Part shown: positions 42,770 to 52,134 of the stretch, one piece after another | How the letters are laid out: every line of letters starts with the position of its first letter | Numbering within the stretch: the first letter of the stretch is position 1 | Source of the DNA: Paenibacillus sp. IHBB 10380 | GTDB taxonomy: Bacteria > Bacillota > Bacilli > Paenibacillales > Paenibacillaceae | Length of the DNA stretch: 64,000 nucleotides | NCBI RefSeq assembly: GCF_000949425.1 | Contig: NZ_CP010976.1 | Span: forward strand, 3,472,001-3,536,000 | Direction: 5' to 3' | Made by a program: the position numbers and the translations under genes | The notes under the pieces: model-generated | What the model saw: only the letters and a program-made list of their open reading frames with translations | Told to the model about the DNA's origin: nothing | Databases searched by the model: none

Positions 42770-44248
42770 TTAGTTCTTATCCTGTTCAATCAATTCGATC
42801 CACTCGTTATATTCACTTTGCAATTTAGCATATTCCTCACGGAGAAGACGATGCTCTTCTTCAATCTGAGCCGCCTGTTCTACCTGCATTTCATGCTCTA
42901 CTTGCAATAGACGGTACTGATTAGCTACTAGCTCGAATGATTCGCCTATCTCTCGTAGTTCTGTCGATACAGTCTCCTTCTCTCCTTGAAGCACTTCTAC
43001 CTGTTGCTCTGAAGCCGCGATCTCTTGCTGCCAAATATCCAGCTCTTCTTGTAGCTTCAATTGCTCAACATTCCAGACGGATTGTTGCCTTGTTAGTTCT
43101 TCATTCTGATTTTTCCAGGTATGGAGATCTTGGTTAGATACCTGTAGTAATCCTTGCACCTCTTCATATTGTTTAGTGAGATCGACTAATTCGCTCTCAA
43201 ACGATTGACATCTACGCTTAGCTTGCTCATGCAACTCTTTCTGAACAGTGAGTTCATCATGAAGTGATTTCATTCCCGCTTCAAGGGTCTCATTCTGCTC
43301 GGTACTTTCTAGAATCCTTGATTCTAGTTCAGCAATCTCTTCGCTTCGTTTGTCTGCAAGCATCTTCCACGATGTTAATTCAGCCGTTAATTTGTGTACC
43401 TCACCTTCCAATTTACGGGAAGAGTCACTATACTCACCAACCGTCTTCTCTAAAGATTGACGTTTACTTTCAGACTTTGTTAAATCATTCTTTATTTGAT
43501 TCAATTCTGTTTCCAGCTTCGTAACTTTACTTAATAGGGACTGTTGTTCAGTCTTCGAAGCCTGTTCACGATGTACAACCTGCTTATGCTGTTCGGTCAA
43601 TTGAGTATGTGCCTCTTGACTCTTCTTTAAATCCTGCTCCATATTGCGAAGCTTCACCTGTTGCTGCGAATGATTACTTCGTAATTCAACCATTTGCTTG
43701 TCCAAATTCTGAATATTCTGTTTGTGCTTCTGCTCCTGACTCGCCTGACTCTGCACTAACTGATCTTTCTTAAGACTCTCCTCTTTAAGAAGAGACTTAT
43801 GCTGTTCAAGCTGCTGCATTAGGTCAGCCTTATCCTGTTCAAGTTGCTGTAGAAGTTCATCCTTAGCCTGTTCCAGCTGAGCATAAACTCCCCCTTGTTC
43901 CTTGAGCTTACTCTCATATTCTTCCTGCTGCTTCACGAGCCGTTCCTGTTGTTCCACGCGTGTTGCCTGAAGCTGAGAGATCTCAACCCTTAATTCACTC
44001 CGCTCACCCGTCAATAATTTCACTTCTTGACGGACTTCCTGCGTTTGAATAGCCTCCTCAGCCATGTGAACAGCTGCTAGCACTGCAATTTTAGGTGTAT
44101 CTAACCGCGAATGATTCTTCGATATGCTGTTCATCCTTTCATCCACGTAACTAGCAATTTTTTTCATATAATCTGAACTACTTCCAACCAGTTTATAAGA
44201 AGTCCCGTAGATTTCCACGGTGACACGTGTACGATCAGGTATATTCAC
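42770..44248 (-). CDS. zapA: ZapA-domain protein with long coiled-coil extension
   Basis: Residues 1-95 form a ZapA domain (RVTVEIYGTSYKLVGSS, YVDERMN, KIAVLAAVHMAEE). ZapA binds FtsZ and supports Z-ring assembly. The usual protein is about 85-110 residues, but here a Gln/Glu/Lys-rich coiled coil of about 395 residues follows without a break. This could span a large distance in the cell. Gene order (pheS-pheT-zapA-mutS2) is the Bacillus order without rnhC, cvpA and polX, which supports the orthology of the N-terminal domain. Confidence 0.88.
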   Translation of the reverse strand: MNIPDRTRVTVEIYGTSYKLVGSSSDYMKKIASYVDERMNSISKNHSRLDTPKIAVLAAVHMAEEAIQTQEVRQEVKLLTGERSELRVEISQLQATRVEQQERLVKQQEEYESKLKEQGGVYAQLEQAKDELLQQLEQDKADLMQQLEQHKSLLKEESLKKDQLVQSQASQEQKHKQNIQNLDKQMVELRSNHSQQQVKLRNMEQDLKKSQEAHTQLTEQHKQVVHREQASKTEQQSLLSKVTKLETELNQIKNDLTKSESKRQSLEKTVGEYSDSSRKLEGEVHKLTAELTSWKMLADKRSEEIAELESRILESTEQNETLEAGMKSLHDELTVQKELHEQAKRRCQSFESELVDLTKQYEEVQGLLQVSNQDLHTWKNQNEELTRQQSVWNVEQLKLQEELDIWQQEIAASEQQVEVLQGEKETVSTELREIGESFELVANQYRLLQVEHEMQVEQAAQIEEEHRLLREEYAKLQSEYNEWIELIEQDKN

Positions 44249-44330
44249 TGTTTCGCCCTCCTTCTCATGGGTGTTTATTCTCGCTGTCCATTTATCATGA
44301 ATAAGTTCTTATATCCTATATTTACTAGGA

Positions 44331-44383
44331 AAAAAAGTCACACCGAATCTCTATTTCTATGGATTCGATGTGACTTCGTTTAA
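44331..44383 (-). terminator. pheT terminator
   Basis: AAGTCACA(T/C)CGAATC pairs with GATTCGGTGTGACTT around a loop of about 14 nt and is followed by TTTTTTT on the minus strand. Confidence 0.88.
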
Positions 44384-44389
44384 TTCCTG

Positions 44390-46840
44390 CTATTTTCTTA
44401 ATTCAGCTGCAAAAGTTTGTTCAAGAGCTGTAACAACATGACCATGCAACGTAGTCACTTCCTCATCTGTCAACGTACGCTCCTGATGACGATATACAAG
44501 TGAAATCGCTACGCTCTTCTTGTTATCGCCAAGTTTACTGCCTGTGTACACATCGAATACTTGCACAGTCTGCAGCAAATCACCTGCGGTTTCACGGATC
44601 AACGCTAGAAGAGCACCCGCTTCTACCTGCGAGTCTACAACTACGGCGATATCACGCACAACAGATGGATAGCGAGGCAATTCACGATATCTTACATCAT
44701 AATGAGTATAGTCATAAAGAGGTTGAAGCAATATTTCTGCCACGTAGACATCTTCCAGACCTCGATCAAGCTGAAGCTGAGGATGAACTTGACCTAGAGT
44801 CCCTAATAATACCTTACTCCCCCCATTGTTCTCCAAATAGATGGAAGCTGATCGACCTGGATGATAGCCCTCAGGCTTATTAGCAACATAAGATATGGAC
44901 TGTTGAAGACCCAGATGCTCAACCAATGTTTCTAGCGCACCCTTAAGATCAAAGAAGTCTACCTTCACCGGATTTACATTCCATTGCTTCTGCCCAAGGT
45001 TCCCACTAAGAAGAAATGCAAGTACGGGTATTTCCTTCGGTTGCGTCGTTATTCGTTCTTCCTCAGAGAAAAATACATGACCCATCTCAAATAATGCCAA
45101 ATCCGATTGTTTGCGGTTGACGTTATATGCCATAGCATCAAGTAATTGAGGGATAATACTCGTACGAAGAACACTACGTTCCTCACTCATAGGCATAGAT
45201 AATCTAACAGGTCTACTTCCCTCGGTTAACGCGGGGAATACAGCCGCCTGATCAGGGTGAGTAAAAGAGTAACTCATTAACTCCTGCCATCCTCCATGCG
45301 TTAGTAATCTACGTAAATCACGTCTTAAAGCTTGTGGCTTCGTATATGCACCAGGCGTTGTTGGTCCTTGAATAGGTGTAGTAGGAATATTGTCATACCC
45401 ATATAAACGAGCGATCTCTTCTATAATGTCAACGTCACTTCTAATATCGCCACGCCGTGTAGGCACTAGAACTTCGACCAAGCCATGTGCTGTATCCGCA
45501 CAATCGAAATGGAGGCGAGTCAAAATCGTTTTCACTTCCAACAGTGACAATTCCGTACCCAATACCCGATTCAATTTATCCAGTGTGATCGAAATACTAA
45601 GCTCTTGCGTAGGGGTAACTGTGGTTTCAACTACACCTTGATGTACCGAACCGCCGGCATGAACAGCGATTAAATAAGCCGCTCTGTTCAATGCAGAAAT
45701 AACTACACCCGGATCGACTTCTTTCTCAAAACGTAGGCTCGCTTCAGAACGAAGACCTAATTGACGCGAAGTTTTACGTACTGTACCTCCATCGAATTTA
45801 GCCGATTCTAACAGTATATTTACTGTCTTCTCCGTAACTTCAGAATTAGCTCCACCCATGACACCGGCAAGCGCTACTGGCTTCACACCATCTGTAATCA
45901 ATAGCATGTGAGGCTCAAGCTTCCGCTCTTGTCCGTCCAAAGTCGTTAACGTCTCTCCAGCTTGGGCTAAACGAACATCAATTGCCCCGTTCGCAAGTTT
46001 ATCAGCATCAAAAGCATGAAGGGGTTGGCCATATTCAAGCATGACGTAATTCGTAATATCTACAATGTTATTAATTGGGCGTACGCCTGCGGCCATAAGC
46101 CGATTCTGCAGCCACTGTGGTGAAGTCTTAATGGTTACATTTGTAATATATCTAGCAGCATAGTGGCTACAATGATCAGGCGCACTAACGCTTACTGAGA
46201 TATGATCTGCAGCTGCATCACTAACTTCCACAAGATCTTTCTCAGGCGTTGGCATCTTCACTTCGCGTCCTAGAATAGCTCCTACTTCGTAGGCAGCACC
46301 ACGCATGCTAAGACAATCAGAGCGATTCGGTGTTAAATCGAATTCTAGTACATAATCATCTAGACCCAGCACCTGACTTATCGGGGTACCCACCTCTACA
46401 GATTCTGGAAGCACTAGAATTCCTTCTTGTTGTTCTTTCGGAAGCAACTTGTCATTGATACCTAATTCTTTAGCTGAACAGATCATACCGTGAGATGCTG
46501 CACCACGTAGCTTCGCCTTCTTGATCTCCATACCTCCAGGCATGACAGCTCCCACGAGGGCTACAGGAACCTTCTGACCCGCATCCACATTCTTAGCCCC
46601 ACACACAATCTGTAAATCCTCGTTCTGTCCTGCATCTACGATACAAATATTTAACTTATCCGCATCAGGGTGTTTCTCCTTGCTCTTCACGTAACCGACA
46701 ACTACCTTGTCTACGCCCTTATTGCGGTTCTCAATCTCATCGATTTCTATTCCCGCACGTGTAATCTGTTCAGCTAAATCCTCAGCCGTAACATTATCTA
46801 GCGCAACATATTCCTTTAACCATGCCGTTGATACCTTCAT
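44390..46840 (-). CDS. pheT: Phenylalanyl-tRNA synthetase beta subunit
   Basis: The 816-residue subunit shows the tRNA-binding OB domain (about 40-150), B3/B4 editing domain, B5 domain, catalytic-like core and FDX-ACB anticodon-binding domain at the C-terminus. Motifs LTPNRSDCLSMRGAAYEV and LRSEASLRFEKEVDP are typical. It follows pheS with a 27-bp gap and is cotranscribed behind the same T-box. It forms an alpha2-beta2 enzyme with PheS that charges tRNA-Phe. Confidence 0.96.
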   Translation of the reverse strand: MKVSTAWLKEYVALDNVTAEDLAEQITRAGIEIDEIENRNKGVDKVVVGYVKSKEKHPDADKLNICIVDAGQNEDLQIVCGAKNVDAGQKVPVALVGAVMPGGMEIKKAKLRGAASHGMICSAKELGINDKLLPKEQQEGILVLPESVEVGTPISQVLGLDDYVLEFDLTPNRSDCLSMRGAAYEVGAILGREVKMPTPEKDLVEVSDAAADHISVSVSAPDHCSHYAARYITNVTIKTSPQWLQNRLMAAGVRPINNIVDITNYVMLEYGQPLHAFDADKLANGAIDVRLAQAGETLTTLDGQERKLEPHMLLITDGVKPVALAGVMGGANSEVTEKTVNILLESAKFDGGTVRKTSRQLGLRSEASLRFEKEVDPGVVISALNRAAYLIAVHAGGSVHQGVVETTVTPTQELSISITLDKLNRVLGTELSLLEVKTILTRLHFDCADTAHGLVEVLVPTRRGDIRSDVDIIEEIARLYGYDNIPTTPIQGPTTPGAYTKPQALRRDLRRLLTHGGWQELMSYSFTHPDQAAVFPALTEGSRPVRLSMPMSEERSVLRTSIIPQLLDAMAYNVNRKQSDLALFEMGHVFFSEEERITTQPKEIPVLAFLLSGNLGQKQWNVNPVKVDFFDLKGALETLVEHLGLQQSISYVANKPEGYHPGRSASIYLENNGGSKVLLGTLGQVHPQLQLDRGLEDVYVAEILLQPLYDYTHYDVRYRELPRYPSVVRDIAVVVDSQVEAGALLALIRETAGDLLQTVQVFDVYTGSKLGDNKKSVAISLVYRHQERTLTDEEVTTLHGHVVTALEQTFAAELRK

Positions 46841-46867
46841 ATCTATCTCCCTTCCTTCTTGTCGAAA

Positions 46868-47902
46868 TTAGATCCGTGCGAATTGCTTTAAGAAACTCAT
46901 ATCACTATTGTAAAAATGACGAATATCGTCAATTCCATATTTCAAAATGGCAATTCGTTCAACACCCATGCCAAAGGCGAATCCACTATACTCTTCCGGA
47001 TCATAACCACCCATTTCAAGCACCTTCGGGTGAACCATACCGCATCCTAGAATTTCAAGCCAGCCCGTATGCTTACACATCCGGCAACCACTTCCGCCAC
47101 ACTTCACACAGGTAACATCCACTTCAGCACTAGGCTCTGTGAATGGGAAGAAGCTAGGACGCAAACGAATTTGAGTGTTAGGACCGAACATTTCTTGCAC
47201 GAACTGCTGCAATGTTCCTTTTAGATCACTCATACGAATGTTCTTATCAATAACAAGGCCCTCAATTTGATTGAACTGGAAAGAGTGAGTCGCATCATCA
47301 TCATCACGACGATATACCTTACCAGGGCAAATGATTTTGACTGGAACCTCACCTTCCATCGCCTGCATTGTACGAATTTGTACTGGAGACGTCTGAGTGC
47401 GCATCAATAACTCCTCAGTAATATAGAACGTATCCTGCATATCACGAGCTGGGTGATCCTTAGGAAGATTTAATGCCTCAAAGTTATAATAATCCGTCTC
47501 CACTTCAGGTCCTTCAGCGATGCTATAACCCATGCCAATGAAGATTTCTTCCATATCCTGAATAACCTTATTGAGAGGATGGATAGCTCCTTGAGTCATT
47601 CTTCTACCTGGCAACGTAACATCCACTTGTTCAGCTTGAAGACGTTGTTCTGTTTCTGCCCGTTGAAAAGCGTTCTGCTTAACCTCAATGACTTCCTCAA
47701 TCGCTGCGCGAACCTCATTGCCGACTTGCCCTAGAAGAGGTCTTTCTTCAGCACTTAAAGAGCCCATTCCTCGCAAAATCTCTGTTAATGCGCCCTTCTT
47801 ACCCAAATATTTCACACGTAAATCGTTTAATGTTTGAGGATCTAACACATCCTGCAAATGGGCCAACGCCTCAATCTTTAATTCTTTTAACTTTTCTCTC
47901 AT
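46868..47902 (-). CDS. pheS: Phenylalanyl-tRNA synthetase alpha subunit
   Basis: The 344-residue class II subunit has an N-terminal coiled coil (about 1-85) followed by the catalytic domain with [36 protein letters not shown] and the C-terminal [14 protein letters not shown] motif 3. It is the catalytic partner of PheT. First gene of the pheST operon. Expression is under a T-box responding to uncharged tRNA-Phe. Confidence 0.96.
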   Translation of the reverse strand: MREKLKELKIEALAHLQDVLDPQTLNDLRVKYLGKKGALTEILRGMGSLSAEERPLLGQVGNEVRAAIEEVIEVKQNAFQRAETEQRLQAEQVDVTLPGRRMTQGAIHPLNKVIQDMEEIFIGMGYSIAEGPEVETDYYNFEALNLPKDHPARDMQDTFYITEELLMRTQTSPVQIRTMQAMEGEVPVKIICPGKVYRRDDDDATHSFQFNQIEGLVIDKNIRMSDLKGTLQQFVQEMFGPNTQIRLRPSFFPFTEPSAEVDVTCVKCGGSGCRMCKHTGWLEILGCGMVHPKVLEMGGYDPEEYSGFAFGMGVERIAILKYGIDDIRHFYNSDMSFLKQFARI

Positions 47903-47995
47903 AGCCTTTCATGCCCCCTTGATTTCACTTCATTTCAATGAATAATGAACATTCATAACCCATTCCTGCTACAAATAAAAGCAAAGCATTATAAC

Positions 47996-48330
47996 AAAAA
48001 AGGCCTCTCCTCCCCAAAAAAGGGACGAAAAGACCGTGGTACCACCCTTGTTAGAAATCATGCTCAGTAGAAGCAAAATAGCCTCTGGCTTCTGCCTATC
48101 CAAACATCATTTTCTCACTTTAAACGATTATAACGGATCGTGAACCGATATCCTCTACGCTTACCCTATAATTTAAAAAGTCTAAATTACGAACAAGTTC
48201 AAGGAACTGCTCCGGAGGGAACTTCGGTAGCCTGTATCTGTAGAAACGCTCTCAATCTAAAGGCGTTTCCTCCCTGTATAGAGGCACTACTTACTCTTCT
48301 CCATCATTGCATTTCATTAATAACAAAAAC
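47996..48330 (-). promoter_or_regulatory. T-box leader of pheST
   Basis: The minus strand shows AAGGGTGGTACCAC (48049-48036), the conserved T-box, then a terminator stem GGTCTTTTCGTCCC ... GGGGAGGAGAGGCC followed by TTTTTT. The 280 nt upstream would hold stem I. Responds to uncharged tRNA-Phe. I did not assign the specifier codon, and the 5' boundary is approximate. Confidence 0.88.
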
Positions 48331-48426
48331 ACACTCTATAGACCATTATTATATGCATAATTGTGAATGCTGGCAAGTCTAGTTCGCTTTTCAATCTTAA
48401 AATTATTCTTATATTGAGTATAGAAC

Positions 48427-50274
48427 CTACAGCGCTTCAAGGTCTTTACGAAGCATGCGAATTTTCTCCATTCTTGTAGCATTCTCCTGTTCCGTTCCTT
48501 CCTCTTCATTCAGCAATCTTGAGAGCTCCCACGCTAATTCAATTCTTTCATTGTCATTGGATGAATTCCCTACCCGTGACTGCCCCTTCATAGCGATAGA
48601 TTCTTCCTCTTCTTCAATCGTCCCTTCGAACAACTGTGGCACATGCTCGCTAGATAGCATCAACAATCGATTCGCTAGCTTTCGTACAAGCATTCGGTCA
48701 TGGGAGACGACAACAAGTGCGCCAGGGTATCCTTGAAGTACATCTTCAATAACTTCACGTGTCGATATATCTAAATAATTCGTTGGTTCATCGAGTACAA
48801 GCAGATTGGCCCCACTGAAATAAAGCTGTAAAAAAGCTGCCCGACATCGTTCCCCCATACTTAAGAGTCCTACCTTCTTGAATACATCCTCACGCGAAAA
48901 GAGAAAGCACCCTAGAATGGTCCGTGCATGAGTCTCCGTCATATCTGGTAAGCATAACAAGGTTTCCAGTAACGTCTGTTCATCATCCAAGCCATCTAGT
49001 TCTTGTGAGAAATAGCCGATCTTCATCGCTGGATGATGCCGAACTTCGCCTGTAATAGGAACTATATGCCCCATCATCAGCTTCAATAGCGTCGATTTCC
49101 CTGTACCATTAGCCCCTCTAACCGCAAGCCGATCCCCTCGAGCAAGGACATAATCTAACCTGTTAAACAAAGGACTATGTCCCTCAAATCCATAAGTAAC
49201 CTGCTCAAGTCTTACTAGATTACGTGCAGCAAAAGAACCCGCCCCCATCTGCATATTTAATTTGGAACCATTTCGTGGTTTCTGTACACTCTCTGCATCA
49301 AGTCTTTCCATTTCCTTCTGCTTAGCATGATAACGAGAAGTGTTCTTCTTCGCTTTCGCTTTATAATAACTAACCGCACTTGGCATTTCTTGTTTAGATG
49401 CTGCGCTATCCGCTTTATTGAACCACTCCTGATATCTTCGTATCGATTCTTCTAGTGCTTCACGAGCCTGTTGTTGCTTCTTATGAAGTGCTTCTTGTTC
49501 CCTCAATTCTCTTTCTTTTTCACGTCGATAATCACTATAATTCCCCTTATATTTCTTCAAGCCCACTTCAGTTAACTCACAAATCCCGGTAGCCACTCGA
49601 TCTAAGAATGTTCTATCATGAGATACGAACAATACGGTTCCCTCATAGTGTAACAACCATTGCTCCAACCACAACATACTAGACTCATCCAAATGGTTCG
49701 TTGGCTCATCTAACATGAGGAACTGGGGTCTGCGAACGAGGAGTGAAGCCAGACGCACTCTCGTTTTTTGACCTCCACTTAACTGGGCGAATGGAACTTC
49801 CCATAGCTCAGAGCCAATCTGAAGCATCGTCAAGATCTTCTCTAGTTCAACTTCCCACCTAAAGCCATCTAATTGCTCGTATCGTCCTATCCAATGCCCG
49901 TAAGCCTCAAGCAATGATTGACTCTGATCTAAGGAAATATTCTGAAGCTCATTCTCGTATCTTATAAGTTGCTGTTTGATCTCACAGAGTTCTTGACTGT
50001 CATGCTGAGCTGCTTGATACGTCGTTAGATCCAATAAGCCATCTCCATGCTGTTCCATAACTCCCCAGTGTTCTACTGGCAAACCACGCTCAACCGTACC
50101 TTCATTGGGCTCAACCTCACCTGTTAACATTTGAAAAAGAGTACTTTTCCCCACGCCATTACTTCCAAACAGGGCGATCCTTTCTCCTTCATAAATATCT
50201 ATGTCTACATGCTCAAAACACAATTTACCATTCCATTCTTTTCCTAAACCCCTACCACGTAAGATGCTCCTCAT
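48427..50274 (-). CDS. ABC-F family ATPase (ribosome-associated, possible antibiotic-protection type)
   Basis: Two nucleotide-binding domains lie in one chain without membrane segments. The first has Walker A GSNGVGKST (about residues 37-45) and signature LSGGQKTR; the second has GANGTGKST and an altered signature LSMGERCR. Between them lies a long helical linker (about 235-330) that inserts into the ribosome in this family. A Glu-rich C-terminal tail follows. ABC-F proteins free ribosomes from stalls or antibiotics. The start at 50274 has AAGGGG upstream; a GTG at 50283 is also in frame. A terminator-like leader upstream hints at attenuation, as in several resistance ABC-F genes. Confidence 0.9.
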   Translation of the reverse strand: MRSILRGRGLGKEWNGKLCFEHVDIDIYEGERIALFGSNGVGKSTLFQMLTGEVEPNEGTVERGLPVEHWGVMEQHGDGLLDLTTYQAAQHDSQELCEIKQQLIRYENELQNISLDQSQSLLEAYGHWIGRYEQLDGFRWEVELEKILTMLQIGSELWEVPFAQLSGGQKTRVRLASLLVRRPQFLMLDEPTNHLDESSMLWLEQWLLHYEGTVLFVSHDRTFLDRVATGICELTEVGLKKYKGNYSDYRREKERELREQEALHKKQQQAREALEESIRRYQEWFNKADSAASKQEMPSAVSYYKAKAKKNTSRYHAKQKEMERLDAESVQKPRNGSKLNMQMGAGSFAARNLVRLEQVTYGFEGHSPLFNRLDYVLARGDRLAVRGANGTGKSTLLKLMMGHIVPITGEVRHHPAMKIGYFSQELDGLDDEQTLLETLLCLPDMTETHARTILGCFLFSREDVFKKVGLLSMGERCRAAFLQLYFSGANLLVLDEPTNYLDISTREVIEDVLQGYPGALVVVSHDRMLVRKLANRLLMLSSEHVPQLFEGTIEEEEESIAMKGQSRVGNSSNDNERIELAWELSRLLNEEEGTEQENATRMEKIRMLRKDLEAL

Positions 50275-50339
50275 AAATATCACCCCTTCTTAAATATCAG
50301 TAACTATAAACTTCACGGACATTTAACCCTGAAACACAA

Positions 50340-50503
50340 AAAAACCGCAGGCACAGGCCTACAGTGGGATGTTAAAGATGATATGGCTCAACAAAGAAGG
50401 ATCGTCAGTAATCCAAAAAGGCCCTTGCCTCATGGTGACGATAACACCTGAATTGGACACACCTATCCTCTCCCCTACACACTGTAGAGACTGCCTGTTT
50501 CAT
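50340..50503 (-). promoter_or_regulatory. Candidate attenuator leader of the ABC-F gene
   Basis: CACTGTAG...TGCCTG at 50480-50497 and CAGGCA...CTACAGTG at 50348-50366 are inverted repeats that could pair across about 110 nt. On the minus strand the second arm is followed by GCGGTTTTTTT, a terminator tail. A 32-codon ORF (50503-50405) overlaps the first arm, so translation or a stalled ribosome could block the pairing. It lacks a strong ribosome binding site. A long region from 50284 to 50750 otherwise holds only a further terminator at 50699-50731. Confidence 0.45.
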
Positions 50504-50698
50504 TTACATGCAGTTTATAGAGAAATAGATGGTTTACTTCATCGGCGTCGTGGTTACCTCTTCTTTACCTGAATTTATTATACGCTTACATTCTATCAGG
50601 CTAAGCTCAATAGTTCAACTTAATTCCTAAATGATCATAAATTATATTTATCGTCTGCCCCATAAGTGGAAACAAGCCAGTCGTTTTCGAATTTTTTG

Positions 50699-50737
50699 CA
50701 AAGAAAAAACCCTTTCGCGAGAAGGGTTTTCGGTACT
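50699..50737 (-). terminator. Terminator copy at the left end of the element
   Basis: AAAACCCTT and AAGGGTTTTTT pair with a CTCGCG-type loop, and a T run follows on the minus strand. It is repeated, with changes, at 57880-57915 as the terminator of the intact tRNA-Gly gene. Confidence 0.8.
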
Positions 50738-50748
50738 TTTTGGATAAA

Positions 50749-50794
50749 AGCGGGTGATGGGAATCGAACCCACGCTATCAGCTTGGGAGGCTGA
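50749..50794 (-). repeat. Displaced 3' half of tRNA-Gly (left attachment-site repeat)
   Basis: These 46 bases match positions 57931-57976 of the intact tRNA-Gly gene with one mismatch at 50787. The homology ends abruptly at 50794, where sequence of the mobile element begins. This is the usual footprint of integration into a tRNA gene: the intact gene is restored at one end and a 3' fragment remains at the other. The mismatch lies in the anticodon. Confidence 0.85.
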
Positions 50795-50945
50795 CCGCCC
50801 CCGTGTATGTATCAAGACTGCGCGTAATTGGTGCCTGATGAAAGAGGATCCTATCCCAAGTTATAAGGTTGGTAACGTCCGTCGAATCCGAAAAGAAGTT
50901 CTTGTTTCTTGGATCGAAGATAGAGAGAAAGCAGAGCTCAGATGA
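50795..50945 (+). pseudogene. Excisionase-like DNA-binding gene, 5' truncated at the att junction
   Basis: The frame runs from the left att repeat to the stop at 50945. The C-terminal PIPSYKVGNVRRIRKEVL with SWIEDREKAE matches the wing of MerR/Xis-like excisionases, in which a helix-turn-helix binds DNA to direct excision. The N-terminal helices are missing, because homology stops where the att repeat begins. It is probably the remnant of the element's xis. The stop TGA overlaps the next start codon (ATGA). Confidence 0.6.
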
Positions 50946-51124
50946 AAATTTTATCTACCAAAGGGAATGTTATAGAAACATTTAAGTTAGGTAACACAAC
51001 CATTCATATCTGTGATGATTTTATCGTTTCTGATTTCGAGGTTGACACTGTGGTCAAAGAACTTTACGCAATTGGATGGAGGATTCTTACTCAAAGCGCA
51101 ACAAAGCCTTATAATACTTTTTAG
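50942..51124 (+). CDS. Small phage-type protein, unknown
   Basis: The 60-residue protein starts within the stop of the excisionase remnant (ATGA overlap) and reads MKILSTKGNVIETFKLGNTT followed by an Ile/Cys/Asp-rich stretch (HICDDFIVSDFEVD). I recognise only that such small proteins occur in the early regions of Paenibacillus phages; the function is unknown. Coupling to the upstream frame suggests it was an authentic second cistron. Confidence 0.5.
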   Translation: MKILSTKGNVIETFKLGNTTIHICDDFIVSDFEVDTVVKELYAIGWRILTQSATKPYNTF

Positions 51125-51158
51125 ATAGGACAATCCTAAATTTGGAAGGAGCGAACAT

Positions 51159-51505
51159 ATGAACAAATTAGTATTAAGCGAAGAATTCTCACACCTCAAT
51201 TATGAGCAGTCAAATTACCAAATGAACGAGATTGTTGATCCTTTTCTTTATACAAATAATAGTACCATTGAAAATCGAAAGATGATTGATCGTCGAGAAC
51301 TTCCCAACTACTTAACAGCTAAGGGATATCAAAATTCACCAGTATTTCACTTCGTAGGGTTTATGAATTAATTAATACAAATCCCGATCACGGAAGTATA
51401 CCAAGCTTCCGTGTGGGAACCAAGAGTTTGTTGGTAGAACGAAAGGAATTTTTGAAGTGGTGGGATGAAACGAACATCAAGGGTAGACAAACATACTCAA
51501 ATTGA
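51159..51505 (+). pseudogene. Second excisionase/HTH-like gene, frameshifted
   Basis: An ATG at 51159 follows GGAAGGAGC. The first frame carries MNKLVLSEEFSH through IDRRELPNYLTAKGYQ. Homology then continues in another frame from about 51340 with SLRRVYELINTNPDHGSIPS and VERKEFLKWWDET, ending at 51505. Joined, the two halves make an HTH_17/excisionase-like module of about 115 residues. A shift of minus one near 51335-51345 is needed. There is no classical slippery heptamer, so decay is more likely than programmed shifting. Confidence 0.6.
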
Positions 51506-51564
51506 TTGAGAGGAGAATAACTAGCCACTAAGCTCGAATATCAGCTTCAGCTATTTGCCAGAGA

Positions 51565-51708
51565 GTGACTTTAAAGCTTAGTAACGGCGAAACAATAAGC
51601 GGAGTGGCAGAAGTATTCACCGCCTCTAATCGTGCCAAAATTCGGACGTCAGAAGGCCCTACGTGGGTGCCTTATGCGGATATTGCTAACATAGAATGGA
51701 TTGATTAA
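51565..51708 (+). CDS. Small protein, possible YolD-like C-terminus
   Basis: From the GTG at 51565 the frame encodes 47 residues: VTLKLSNGETISGVAEVF and then TASNRAKIRTSEGPTWVP, ending in YADIANIEWID. The ending WVPYADIANIEWI recalls the W-I-P-F-x-D-I pattern of YolD-like proteins, but the match is short. The start is weak and the gene may be a 3' fragment. A terminator follows at 51730. Confidence 0.45.
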   Translation: MTLKLSNGETISGVAEVFTASNRAKIRTSEGPTWVPYADIANIEWID

Positions 51709-51727
51709 GATTAATAGAAAGAAAAAC

Positions 51728-51780
51728 AGAGGACTACATTGGCACTATGCCTTTGTGGTCCTCTTGGATTTTTATTTAAT
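51728..51780 (+). terminator. Terminator of the left small-gene group
   Basis: AGAGGAC and GTCCTCT, with further G-T and A-T pairs toward a short loop, form a long stem followed by TTTTTATTT. It closes the plus-strand group 50795-51708. Confidence 0.7.
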
Positions 51781-52134
51781 CCTTATAAACAAAAGCGAGT
51801 CAAATTCTTGAAGTATCGTACCAGTTAGCCATACATGCAGCGCAAACGCCGCACCCCAGATGATAGAAGTTAATGAGTTCTTCCATTAGAGTTGAACAGG
51901 CTCGAGAAGGACATTACAAAATTCAAGATTTTGTGCAGATGTACCCGCGGCTACTACCAGACACTGTTAAACAATTAAAAGGCCCTGATTTTCCACTTTC
52001 GCTTTTCTATCGAAGGTGCCACACAACTCTTAATTTTATATGTACCGACTGCGATGTTTCCTGTTCTTTTTTTAGTTATACATATTTAGTATTATTTCCC
52101 TTTCCTTAATTGCTTTTCTCGCTTCCATTGCTTC
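51781..52134. other. Gap with no recognised gene
   Basis: I see no ORF with a credible start or recognisable family here. It lies between the plus-strand terminator and the 3' end of the anti-sigma gene. A plus-strand ORF at 51873-52109 has neither a ribosome binding site nor recognisable composition. Confidence 0.5.

Noticed and set aside
50754..50945. ATG-started ORF over the left tRNA fragment
   Set aside because: The start lies within the tRNA-derived repeat, so it is not an original start; I treat only the part after 50794 as an excisionase remnant.
51873..52109. Plus-strand ORF of 78 codons
   Set aside because: No ribosome binding site, no recognisable composition and it lies beyond a terminator; probably chance.
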